Shown: in pieces, positions 1-5,667 of the stretch
Layout of the letters: each line of letters opens with the position of its first letter
How positions within the stretch are numbered: the first letter of the stretch is position 1
Origin: Azonexus sp.
GTDB taxonomy: Bacteria; Pseudomonadota; Gammaproteobacteria; Burkholderiales; Rhodocyclaceae
Assembly: GCA_030697085.1 (NCBI GenBank)
Contig: JAUYQT010000209.1
Coordinates: 1-5,938, forward strand
Direction: 5' to 3'
Length of the DNA: 5,938 nucleotides
Made by a program: the position numbers and the translations under genes
Notes under the pieces: generated by a model
Database searches by the model: none
The model's input: the letters and a program-made list of their open reading frames with translations, nothing else
What the model was told of the DNA's origin: nothing

Positions 1-743
1 CGGTACAGCGGATCATGATCGCTGGCGGCGGCAATATTGGCATACGTGTCGCCAAGGCCTTGGAAAAACGCTACGAGATCAAAATCATCGAGTCGCGCAA
101 AGAACGGGCTGAAATGCTGGCCGGCGCGTTGGATAACAGTCTGATTTTGCTCGGTGATGCGACCGATGAGGATTTGCTGGAGCAGGAAAATATTGCCGAG
201 ATGGATCTCTTTCTTGCGCTGACCAATGACGATGAAGACAACATCATGTCGGGAAGCCTGGCCAAGCGTCTGGGCTGCAAGCGGGTTGTCGCGCTGGTCA
301 ATCGGCGCGCCTATGCCGAGATGATCGAAGGCGGTCCGATCGATATCAGTATTTCTCCGGCCCAGGTTTCGATCGGCACCTTGCTCGCTCATGTTCGCCA
401 GGGTGATGTCGCCGAAGTGCATTCGCTGCGCCGCGGCGCGGCTGAAGCACTCGAGATCGTCGCTCACGGTGATGCGAGAACTTCCCAGGTGATCGGCAAA
501 CGCATTGACCAGATCAACTGGCCGCATGGCGTCACCATCGCCGCCATGGTGCGGAATTGCGACCAGGCCGTGGTCGTCGGGCAGACCGACGAGTGGACGG
601 CAATCACCCGCTATGGCGAGGTGGTGATTGCCCACCACGATACGGTGATCGAAGCCGGTGACCACGTGATTGTTTTCTGCACCCGGAAAAAGCTGGTCAA
701 GAAGGTCGAGAAGCTTTTCCAGGTCGGCTTCCATTTCCTTTAA
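1..743 (+). CDS. trkA: Trk potassium uptake regulator TrkA, C-terminal half (5' end outside window)
   Basis: TrkA is the peripheral, cytoplasmic NAD(H)-binding subunit that gates the TrkH/TrkG potassium channel. Full-length proteobacterial TrkA is about 458 residues with two Rossmann (RCK_N) and two RCK_C domains. About 246 codons are visible, corresponding to the second half. The frame is open to the left edge (first full codon at base 3), so the ATG at 15 is an internal Met and not a start. The second Rossmann domain opens with the dinucleotide-binding motif GGGNIG (bases 24-41), followed by the acidic end of the second strand (IIES), LLGDATDEDLL and TNDDEDNIMS. The RCK_C domain follows from about GTLLAHVRQGDVAEV to the conserved VEKLFQ-x-FHFL terminus. 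A stretch of roughly 17-20 residues in RCK_C (NCDQAVVVGQTDEWTAITRY) has no counterpart in the E. coli protein as I recall it. The TAA stop lies 9 bases before trkH, implying a shared transcript. Confidence 0.95.
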   Translation, partial: VQRIMIAGGGNIGIRVAKALEKRYEIKIIESRKERAEMLAGALDNSLILLGDATDEDLLEQENIAEMDLFLALTNDDEDNIMSGSLAKRLGCKRVVALVNRRAYAEMIEGGPIDISISPAQVSIGTLLAHVRQGDVAEVHSLRRGAAEALEIVAHGDARTSQVIGKRIDQINWPHGVTIAAMVRNCDQAVVVGQTDEWTAITRYGEVVIAHHDTVIEAGDHVIVFCTRKKLVKKVEKLFQVGFHFL

Positions 744-752
744 GGGGCTGCC

Positions 753-2207
753 ATGACACGTTTTGCCCCGGTCTACCGTGCGCTGGGCATGATAATCATG
801 CTCTTCGGCCTGACCCTGCTGGCGCCGCTAGGTTTTTCCCACTGGATCAATGACGGTGCGCAGTCAGTGTATGACGAGGTGTTTCTACTGACGGTGCTGA
901 GTGGGACGTTTCTCTGGTATCGCTATCGCAATCAGAAACGTGATTTGAATATACGTGACGGCTTTTTGCTCGTGGTTCTTGTCTGGATAATCCTGCCGAT
1001 TTTTGGCGCATTACCATTCATGATGCATCTCGGCATGAGCCATACGGACGCCTATTTCGAGGCAATGTCCGGGTTGACCGCAACCGGTGCGACCGTGATG
1101 TCCGGGCTGGCGGAAATGCCGATGTCGATCAATCTTTGGCGGCATCAAATGATGTGGCTAGGCGGCATGGGCCTGATTGTGCTTGCTGTGGCCATCCTGC
1201 CCATGCTGGGTATTGGCGGTCGGCAGATGTTCAAGGCCGAAACTCCGGGGCCGATGAAAGATACCAAGATGACGCCGCGCATTGCCGAGACGGCGAAGGG
1301 CCTTTGGCAAGTCTATATCGCCATTACCATCGCTTGCATTCTGGCTTATCAGTGGGCGGGCATGAGTTGGTTTGATGCGGTCTGCCATGCGTTTTCGACC
1401 GTTTCCTTAGGGGGCTTCTCGACGCACGATGAGAGTTTTGGCTACTTCAACTCACCGTTGCTGGAGGGGATTTGTATCGCCTTCATGCTTTTTTCGGGAA
1501 TCAACTACGGCACCCATTTTCTTGCTTTGCGGGGCCGTTCTTTGCGCTCCTATGTGCGCGACCCCGAGGCCATCTGGTTTTTCGGTGTACTTGGCATTAG
1601 CGTGCTGATCATCGGTATCTATATCTGGAAATATGGCGCTTTTGTCGAGATGGAAGAGGCGCTGCGCCATGGTTTTTTTAACATTATCTCGGTAGCAACC
1701 ACAACGGGTTATTCCAGCACCGATTATGCTCAGTGGCCGGTTTTTGCCGGCCTCTGGATGCTTTTCCTCGCCAGTTTTGCCACCAGCGCCGGGTCGACCG
1801 GGGGCGGCATCAAAATGATGCGCGCGCTGCTGCTTTACAAGCAGGTTTATCGCGAACTGATCCGCGCCATGCATCCGAATGCAGTCTACAACGTTCGCAT
1901 CGGCGGGCAGGTCGCGCCACAATCCGTGCTATTTGCGGTGATGGCATTTGCTTTCATGTACATGGTCAGCATTGCCTCGCTGACCCTGGTGCTGGCATTT
2001 ACCGGGCTGGATATCATCTCGGCCTTCACGGCAGTGGATGCCTGTGTCAACAATACCGGCCCCGGTCTGGGGGTGGTTGGGCCTTCAACGACCTACGCAG
2101 TACTTGAAGATTTTCAAACCTGGGTCTGCATTTTCGCCATGCTGCTCGGGCGTCTGGAAATTTTCACCTTACTTGTTGTGTTGACCCCAGCCTTTTGGCG
2201 TAAGTGA
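753..2207 (+). CDS. trkH: Trk system potassium uptake protein TrkH
   Basis: This is the inner-membrane potassium-translocating subunit of the Trk system (TrkH/KtrB family), which works with TrkA. The 484 residues match the usual length (E. coli TrkH is 483). The protein is strongly hydrophobic, with about ten membrane spans and four short pore loops. Each loop carries a recognisable filter: TATGAT (109-114), TVSLGGFS (216-223), ATTTGYSS (315-322) and NNTGPGLG (433-440). Each includes the filter glycine expected of the superfamily. [10 protein letters not shown] (345-354) is the conserved intramembrane gating loop, and the end [18 protein letters not shown] is typical of TrkH. The start is supported by AAGGGG at 742-747, which overlaps the trkA stop and sits 5 bases before the ATG. 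The protein appears intact. A run of seven T at 1673-1679 encodes Phe308-Phe309 in frame. Confidence 0.97.
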   Translation: MTRFAPVYRALGMIIMLFGLTLLAPLGFSHWINDGAQSVYDEVFLLTVLSGTFLWYRYRNQKRDLNIRDGFLLVVLVWIILPIFGALPFMMHLGMSHTDAYFEAMSGLTATGATVMSGLAEMPMSINLWRHQMMWLGGMGLIVLAVAILPMLGIGGRQMFKAETPGPMKDTKMTPRIAETAKGLWQVYIAITIACILAYQWAGMSWFDAVCHAFSTVSLGGFSTHDESFGYFNSPLLEGICIAFMLFSGINYGTHFLALRGRSLRSYVRDPEAIWFFGVLGISVLIIGIYIWKYGAFVEMEEALRHGFFNIISVATTTGYSSTDYAQWPVFAGLWMLFLASFATSAGSTGGGIKMMRALLLYKQVYRELIRAMHPNAVYNVRIGGQVAPQSVLFAVMAFAFMYMVSIASLTLVLAFTGLDIISAFTAVDACVNNTGPGLGVVGPSTTYAVLEDFQTWVCIFAMLLGRLEIFTLLVVLTPAFWRK

Positions 2208-2232
2208 CCTGAGACGAAGAAAGGCGGATAAT
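2204..2232 (+). promoter_or_regulatory. Possible sigma-70 promoter for hemE
   Basis: GTGACC (2204-2209, 4 of 6 to TTGACA) is followed after 17 bases by GATAAT (2227-2232, 5 of 6 to TATAAT). The -35 overlaps the trkH stop codon and the predicted start of transcription would fall near 2239, about 27 bases before the hemE GTG. Spacing is ideal but the -35 is weak. A separate promoter would make sense because hemE is functionally unrelated to trkAH. This is inference from consensus matching only. Confidence 0.3.
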
Positions 2233-2242
2233 TCTGCCTTTC
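2219..2242 (+). terminator. 10-bp hairpin between trkH and hemE
   Basis: GAAAGGCGGA (2219-2228) pairs with TCTGCCTTTC (2233-2242) across a four-base TAAT loop, with one G-U pair. The hairpin lies 12 bases after the trkH stop. No T-run follows it; the only Ts are inside the 3' arm. It is therefore a poor classical intrinsic terminator, and could be a partial terminator or mRNA 3'-end stabiliser. It overlaps the candidate hemE -10, whose bases form part of the arm and loop. Confidence 0.4.
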
Positions 2243-2254
2243 CGAATTTCTGGC

Positions 2255-2258
2255 GGAG
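2255..2258 (+). promoter_or_regulatory. Ribosome binding site setting the hemE GTG start
   Basis: GGAG at 2255-2258 lies 7 bases before the GTG at 2266. No in-frame ATG lies nearby upstream. The protein read from this GTG begins at the usual distance (about 20 residues) before the family signature [15 protein letters not shown]. Together these support GTG as the true start. Confidence 0.7.
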
Positions 2259-2265
2259 TGCCCCC

Positions 2266-3333
2266 GTGAGCCGACCCAAAAACGATACCTTCCTGCGCGC
2301 CCTGCTCAAAGAGCCGACCGAATACACTCCGCTCTGGCTGATGCGCCAGGCCGGACGTTACCTGCCGGAATATTGCGAAACGCGCAAACGCGCCGGCGAT
2401 TTCCTGAGCCTGTGCAAATCCCCGGCCATGGCCTGCGAAGTGACGCTGCAGCCTTTGGCGCGCTACGATCTCGACGCCGCCATTCTGTTCTCCGATATTT
2501 TGACCGTACCCGACGCGATGGGCCTCGGCCTTTATTTCGCTGAAGGCGAAGGCCCGAAATTCGAGCGTCCGCTGCGTGAAGAATGGGCGATCAACGACCT
2601 GACCGCACCGGACCCCAACGACCATCTGCGCTATGTGATGGATGCCGTCTCCGAAATTCGCCGCGCTCTTGATAACTCAGTGCCGCTGATCGGTTTTTCC
2701 GGCAGCCCGTACACACTGGCTTGCTACATGATCGAAGGCCAGGGCTCGAGTGATTTCCGCCATATCAAGGGCATGCTCTACAAGCGCCCGGATCTGCTCC
2801 ACCGTATCCTGTCGGTGACGGCTGATTCGGTCATTTCCTACCTGAACGCCCAGATCGATGCCGGTGCCCAGGCGGTGATGATTTTCGACACCTGGGGCGG
2901 CTCGCTGTCAGCGGCGGCTTATCAGGAATTTTCACTGCAATACATGGAACGCATCGTCGCGGGTCTGAAAAAGGAAAAAGACGGTCAGCGCATTCCGAAC
3001 ATTGTCTTCACCAAAAACGGTGGGCTGTGGCTGGAAAAAATTGCCGCCATCGGTTGTGATGCGGTTGGCCTCGACTGGACGATCGATATCGGCGAAGCCC
3101 GTCGCCGGGTAGGCGACAAGGTCGCGCTGCAAGGCAACGTTGATCCGAACGTTTTGTTTGCGACACCGGAAATCATCGCCGCCGAAGCGAAAAAAGTGCT
3201 TGATAGTTTTGGTCCGGGTAATACCGGCCACGTTTTCAACCTTGGTCACGGTATTTCGCAATTCACCCCGCCCGACAATGTCACGGCGCTGGTGGACGCG
3301 GTCCATTCGCACAGTCGTTTAATGCGTAAGTAA
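2266..3333 (+). CDS. hemE: Uroporphyrinogen decarboxylase HemE
   Basis: HemE is a cytoplasmic enzyme that removes the four acetate carboxyl groups of uroporphyrinogen III to give coproporphyrinogen III in haem biosynthesis, without a cofactor. The 355 residues match the usual bacterial length (about 354). Signature 1, [15 protein letters not shown], is at 22-36 and supplies the substrate-binding arginines Arg27 and Arg31. FSDIL gives the catalytic Asp77. Signature 2, [17 protein letters not shown], is at 142-158 and includes Tyr154. FDTWGG (207-212) and NLGHGI (325-330, His328) complete the active site. All key residues expected from the characterised enzymes are present. The start is GTG with GGAG 7 bases upstream. 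The gene is 58 bases downstream of trkH and is followed by a 300-base gap. No strong terminator follows it directly. Confidence 0.98.
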   Translation: MSRPKNDTFLRALLKEPTEYTPLWLMRQAGRYLPEYCETRKRAGDFLSLCKSPAMACEVTLQPLARYDLDAAILFSDILTVPDAMGLGLYFAEGEGPKFERPLREEWAINDLTAPDPNDHLRYVMDAVSEIRRALDNSVPLIGFSGSPYTLACYMIEGQGSSDFRHIKGMLYKRPDLLHRILSVTADSVISYLNAQIDAGAQAVMIFDTWGGSLSAAAYQEFSLQYMERIVAGLKKEKDGQRIPNIVFTKNGGLWLEKIAAIGCDAVGLDWTIDIGEARRRVGDKVALQGNVDPNVLFATPEIIAAEAKKVLDSFGPGNTGHVFNLGHGISQFTPPDNVTALVDAVHSHSRLMRK

Positions 3334-3361
3334 GCACTATCACCGGGGTGCAAGGCTTGAC

Positions 3362-3370
3362 TTATGCACA
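3362..3370 (+). promoter_or_regulatory. DnaA box, TTATGCACA
   Basis: This is an exact match to the consensus TTATNCACA, 28 bases after the hemE stop. It lies on the hemE side of the AT-rich block and is isolated from the other boxes by about 170 bases. Confidence 0.5.
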
Positions 3371-3387
3371 GAGTTTTGCATCCCGTT

Positions 3388-3409
3388 GTAAATTTTCACC
3401 AAAATTTGC
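3388..3409. repeat. AT-rich inverted repeat
   Basis: AAATTTT (3390-3396) and AAAATTT (3401-3407) are perfect inverted copies around a CACC centre. The pairing extends outward by a G-T wobble and a G-C pair. It lies in the AT-rich block. It could be a protein-binding palindrome or a weak hairpin; no T-run follows that would make it a terminator. Confidence 0.5.
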
Positions 3410-3495
3410 TTGACAGTTTGTAACTTATTTAAGTGTTTGAAAATAAAGTGAATTTTGTTTTGCCTGATATTTCAGCAAAGTAACAAAGTCCTTTA

Positions 3496-3516
3496 GGCGC
3501 CGCGACTTGGCGCCGC
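3496..3516. repeat. Repeated GGCGCCGC motif, hairpin-forming
   Basis: GGCGCCGC occurs at 3496-3503 and again at 3509-3516, a direct repeat with a 13-base period. Because GGCGCC is itself palindromic, the two copies also form a 6-7 bp hairpin with a 5-7 base loop. This is a GC-rich island between the AT-rich block and the DnaA-box cluster. No T-run follows on either strand, so a terminator role for hemE is not well supported. Confidence 0.5.
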
Positions 3517-3526
3517 TCATCAAGAG

Positions 3527-3535
3527 CAATCCACA
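3527..3535 (+). promoter_or_regulatory. Degenerate DnaA box, CAATCCACA
   Basis: It differs from TTATCCACA at the first two bases. Its ATCCACA core repeats exactly 12 bases later inside the perfect box, so the two cores are in direct, nearly helically phased repeat. Alone it would not be called; it is supported only by the neighbouring boxes. Confidence 0.3.
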
Positions 3536-3538
3536 AAG

Positions 3539-3547
3539 TTATCCACA
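3539..3547 (+). promoter_or_regulatory. DnaA box, TTATCCACA
   Basis: This is identical to the high-affinity E. coli DnaA box. It lies 86 bases before the priA start, between the degenerate box and an inverted box. Confidence 0.6.
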
Positions 3548-3551
3548 GCTT

Positions 3552-3582
3552 TTGTGAATAAGTAAAATTCCCCTTTTATAAC
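3552..3582 (+). promoter_or_regulatory. Weak candidate priA promoter
   Basis: TTGTGA (3552-3557, 4 of 6 to TTGACA) and TATAAC (3577-3582, 5 of 6 to TATAAT) are 19 bases apart, longer than optimal; reading TTATAA at 3576 gives 18. Transcription would start near 3589, about 45 bases before priA. The -35 overlaps a DnaA box, so DnaA could repress it. This rests on consensus matching only. Confidence 0.25.
3553..3561 (-). promoter_or_regulatory. DnaA box, TTATTCACA on the minus strand
   Basis: The + strand reads TGTGAATAA, whose reverse complement matches TTATNCACA exactly. It faces the box at 3539-3547 across a 5-base gap. It overlaps the candidate -35 of a priA promoter (TTGTGA at 3552-3557). 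Confidence 0.55.
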
Positions 3583-3602
3583 AGGGGTTTTCCCCCTTTT
3601 TT
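3570..3602 (+). terminator. Alternative C/G hairpins before a T-run, upstream of priA
   Basis: AGGGG (3583-3587) can pair with CCCCT upstream (3570-3574, 8-base loop) or with CCCCT downstream (3593-3597, 5-base loop). The downstream pairing is followed directly by five more T (3598-3602), like a short intrinsic terminator. The two pairings exclude each other because they share the G-run. CCCCTTTT occurs twice as a direct repeat (3570-3577 and 3593-3600). Stems are only 5 bp, so this may be a weak terminator for hemE-side transcription, an attenuator-like leader, or chance. Confidence 0.35.
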
Positions 3603-3633
3603 CGGAGACACGACGGCACCTGCCAGCAAACTT

Positions 3634-5616
3634 ATGCCTGTTTTACGCGTTGCCCTCGATCTGCCGCTGCACCGTCTATTCGACTATGTCGTTCCGGCAG
3701 CGTCGACCGTAGACATTGGCTTGCGGGTTCGCGTCCCCTTTGGCCGCAGTGAAAAAATAGGGGTCATCGCCGAGGTGGTGGAGAACAGCGAATGGCCGCT
3801 GGCACAGCTTAAGGCTGCCGGTGAAATTCTCCGCGATGTACCGCCCTTGCCGGCTGATTTTCTGCGTCTGTGTCAGTTTGCCAGCGGCTATTACCAAGCC
3901 GCTTTTGGCGAAGTGGTCATGCAGGCATTGCCCGTCGGTTTAAAGCGCCTTGATCCACCGAAGCGAAGAAACGCCCGCCCCAGTCCGTTGACCGCAGCGA
4001 TTGCCCGACCAGAGCTAACCGCCGAGCAGGCCGTTGCTGTTGCAGCGATTGACCCGGCCGCCGGATTTTCGGCTCACCTGCTGCATGGCGTCACAGGCAG
4101 TGGCAAAACGGAAGTCTATTTGCGCCTGATCGAGCGGGCGCTGGCGGACGGCAAGCAAGTTCTGCTGCTGGTGCCGGAAATCAACCTGACGCCGCAACTG
4201 GAAGGCCGGGTGCGGGCGCGTTTTCCCGACACCGGCGTTGTCTCGCTGCATAGCGAACTGGCCGAAGCGGCACGCGAACGTAACTGGCGGGCGGCTTTTG
4301 CCGGCGAGGCGAGCATCGTGCTCGGCACCCGCTTGTCGGTGTTCACGCCGATGCCGCGTTTGGGCCTGATTGTGGTCGATGAGGAGCACGACTCCTCCTT
4401 CAAGCAGCAGGATGGCATGCGCTATTCGGCGCGCGATGTCGCCGTTTTCCGTGCCCATCAGCTCGGCATTCCCATCCTGCTCGGCTCGGCAACACCCTCG
4501 CTGGAATCCTGGGCCAATGCCCAAAGCAAGCGCTATGCAATGATCACGCTGCGTGAGCGAGCCAATCCGGAAGCCAGCTTGCCGCTGGTCAGGCTGATCG
4601 ACACCCGCCGCCTGGTGATCAAGGATGGCGTCAGCGAACCCTTGGTGGCCGCGATCAAGCTGCGCCTGGAGCGCGGCGAACAGAGCCTGATTTTCCTCAA
4701 CCGACGCGGCTATGCGCCGGTGCTGTCGTGTACGGCTTGCGGCTGGATTTCGCGCTGCACCCGCTGTGCGGCAAATTTGGTGCTGCATCTGGCCGATCGT
4801 CGTCTACGCTGCCACCATTGCGGTTTTGAGGGGCACGTACCGCGCGCCTGCCCGACCTGCGGCAATCAGGATATTTTGCCTTTCGGGCGCGGTACGCAGC
4901 GTCTTGAAGGCTGGCTGCAGGAGCAATTCCCGGAGGCGCGTGTTTTGCGTGTCGACCGTGACTCGGTGAAAAGCCGCAAACAATGGGAAGCCATGCTCGA
5001 GCGCATTCATGGCGGCGAGGCCGATATTCTGGTTGGTACGCAGATGTTGGCCAAGGGTCATGATTTCCCGAAACTGACGCTGGTCGGTGCGCTCGGCGCC
5101 GATTCGGCCTTGTTTGCCGCCGACTGGCGTTCCCCGGAGCGCTTGTTTTCTCAGTTGATGCAGTTCGCTGGACGGGCTGGGCGGGCCGAGTTGAAAGGCG
5201 AGGTGCTGATTCAGACTGAATATCCGACGCACCCGCTATTTGCCTCGCTGGTTGCCCACGATTACCCCGGCTTTGCCGTCAGCATGCTCAAGGAGCGCGA
5301 GCAGGCCGGTTTCCCGCCTTACTCTTTTCAAGCGATGTTGCGGGCCGAAGCACCGGACATGGCGGACGCCATGGCTTTTTTGAAAATCGCCGCAGCCTTG
5401 CCCATGCTGCAGGCGCATGAAAATGTGTTGGTTTACGATCCGGTGCCGATGAAGCTCTCTCGGGTGGCTAATTTTGATCGTGGTCAGTTGCTCGTCGAAT
5501 CCGGCTCGCGGCCCTTCCTCCAGGCTTTTCTGCCGCGCTGGCGTGAAGCGATCGAAGGCATCAAGTCACCCTCCCGGTTGCGCTGGCATATCGAGGTTGA
5601 TCCACTCGAATTCTGA
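3634..5616 (+). CDS. priA: Primosomal protein N' (replication restart helicase PriA), lacking the winged-helix region
   Basis: PriA is a superfamily 2, 3'-to-5' DNA helicase that recognises stalled forks and starts primosome assembly for replication restart. The order is: 3'-DNA-binding domain (1 to about 105, opening MPVLRVALDLPLHRLFDYVV); Walker A GVTGSGKT (152-159, Lys158); DEEH box (249-252); GSATPS (284-289); FLNRRGYAP (354-362); eight zinc cysteines 366/369, 375/378, 393/396, 406/409; GTQMLAKGHDFP (468-479); QFAGRAGRA (510-518); and the C-terminal domain ending WHIEVDPLEF. The 660 residues compare with 732 in E. coli. Walker lysine is 158 here against 230 there, so all the shortening lies between about 105 and 128, where E. 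coli has its winged helix. The start is fixed by homology, and no other in-frame start follows the TAA at 3559. There is no clear Shine-Dalgarno; GGAGA at 3604-3608 is 25 bases away. Confidence 0.97.
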   Translation: MPVLRVALDLPLHRLFDYVVPAASTVDIGLRVRVPFGRSEKIGVIAEVVENSEWPLAQLKAAGEILRDVPPLPADFLRLCQFASGYYQAAFGEVVMQALPVGLKRLDPPKRRNARPSPLTAAIARPELTAEQAVAVAAIDPAAGFSAHLLHGVTGSGKTEVYLRLIERALADGKQVLLLVPEINLTPQLEGRVRARFPDTGVVSLHSELAEAARERNWRAAFAGEASIVLGTRLSVFTPMPRLGLIVVDEEHDSSFKQQDGMRYSARDVAVFRAHQLGIPILLGSATPSLESWANAQSKRYAMITLRERANPEASLPLVRLIDTRRLVIKDGVSEPLVAAIKLRLERGEQSLIFLNRRGYAPVLSCTACGWISRCTRCAANLVLHLADRRLRCHHCGFEGHVPRACPTCGNQDILPFGRGTQRLEGWLQEQFPEARVLRVDRDSVKSRKQWEAMLERIHGGEADILVGTQMLAKGHDFPKLTLVGALGADSALFAADWRSPERLFSQLMQFAGRAGRAELKGEVLIQTEYPTHPLFASLVAHDYPGFAVSMLKEREQAGFPPYSFQAMLRAEAPDMADAMAFLKIAAALPMLQAHENVLVYDPVPMKLSRVANFDRGQLLVESGSRPFLQAFLPRWREAIEGIKSPSRLRWHIEVDPLEF

Positions 5617-5624
5617 CCGGCACG

Positions 5625-5649
5625 TCCCTTGCTGAGTAGGGAGTCTACT
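5625..5649 (+). terminator. Weak overlapping hairpins after priA
   Basis: TCCCT (5625-5629) can pair with AGGGA (5638-5642), or AGTAG (5635-5639) with CTACT (5645-5649). Both are 5-bp stems in the 51-base gap after the priA stop. Only three Ts follow the second. Termination is possible but poorly supported. Confidence 0.2.
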
Positions 5650-5656
5650 TTCAGCC

Positions 5657-5663
5657 AGGAGGT
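5657..5663 (+). promoter_or_regulatory. Perfect Shine-Dalgarno for the downstream gene
   Basis: AGGAGGT is fully complementary to the 3' end of 16S rRNA and lies 4 bases before the ATG at 5668. It is the strongest ribosome site in the window. It decides both the strand and the start of the terminal open frame, against a 74-codon frame on the other strand. Confidence 0.8.
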
Positions 5664-5667
5664 CATC

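Larger units (their letters stand above)
3334..3633. other. AT-rich intergenic region with DnaA-box cluster (candidate replication origin or DnaA-binding locus)
   Basis: This 300-base gap between hemE and priA is unlike the flanking coding DNA. Bases 3386-3495 contain about 29 G/C in 110 (26%), against clearly GC-rich genes on either side. Three exact matches to TTATNCACA occur (3362-3370 +, 3539-3547 +, 3553-3561 -), with a degenerate box at 3527-3535. The AT-rich block sits between the first box and the clustered boxes, the order expected of an unwinding element next to a DnaA array. It also holds an AT-rich inverted repeat, a GGCGCCGC repeat and C/G hairpins. In Caulobacter the origin lies beside hemE (established). 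No protein gene is supported here. The alternative is a DnaA-regulated promoter region or DnaA-titrating site, with the true origin near dnaA elsewhere. Confidence 0.45.

Noticed and set aside
1671..1682. T7 run in trkH (ggt ttt ttt aac) as a programmed frameshift site
   Set aside because: The -1 frame reaches a TAG within a few codons and would truncate TrkH before its third filter. No stimulating structure was evident. The run is readable in frame as Gly-Phe-Phe-Asn.
3334..3351. GCAC/GTGC short pairing just after hemE as a terminator
   Set aside because: The stem is only 4 bp and no T-run follows.
3364..3423. Nineteen-codon frame (MHRVLHPVVNFHQNLLDSL) in the hemE-priA gap, with AAGG 8 bases upstream
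   Set aside because: It is too short to support and its start lies inside a DnaA box. Nothing indicates that it is translated.
3410..3440. Perfect TTGACA at 3410-3415 as a promoter -35
   Set aside because: No acceptable -10 lies 15-19 bases downstream; the bases there read like AAGTGTTTGA. The nearest AT-rich hexamers are at the wrong spacing.
4015..4788. 257-codon open frame on the minus strand within priA
   Set aside because: It lies antisense to the intact helicase core of priA, has no family motifs and is explained by the high GC content. It is a shadow frame.
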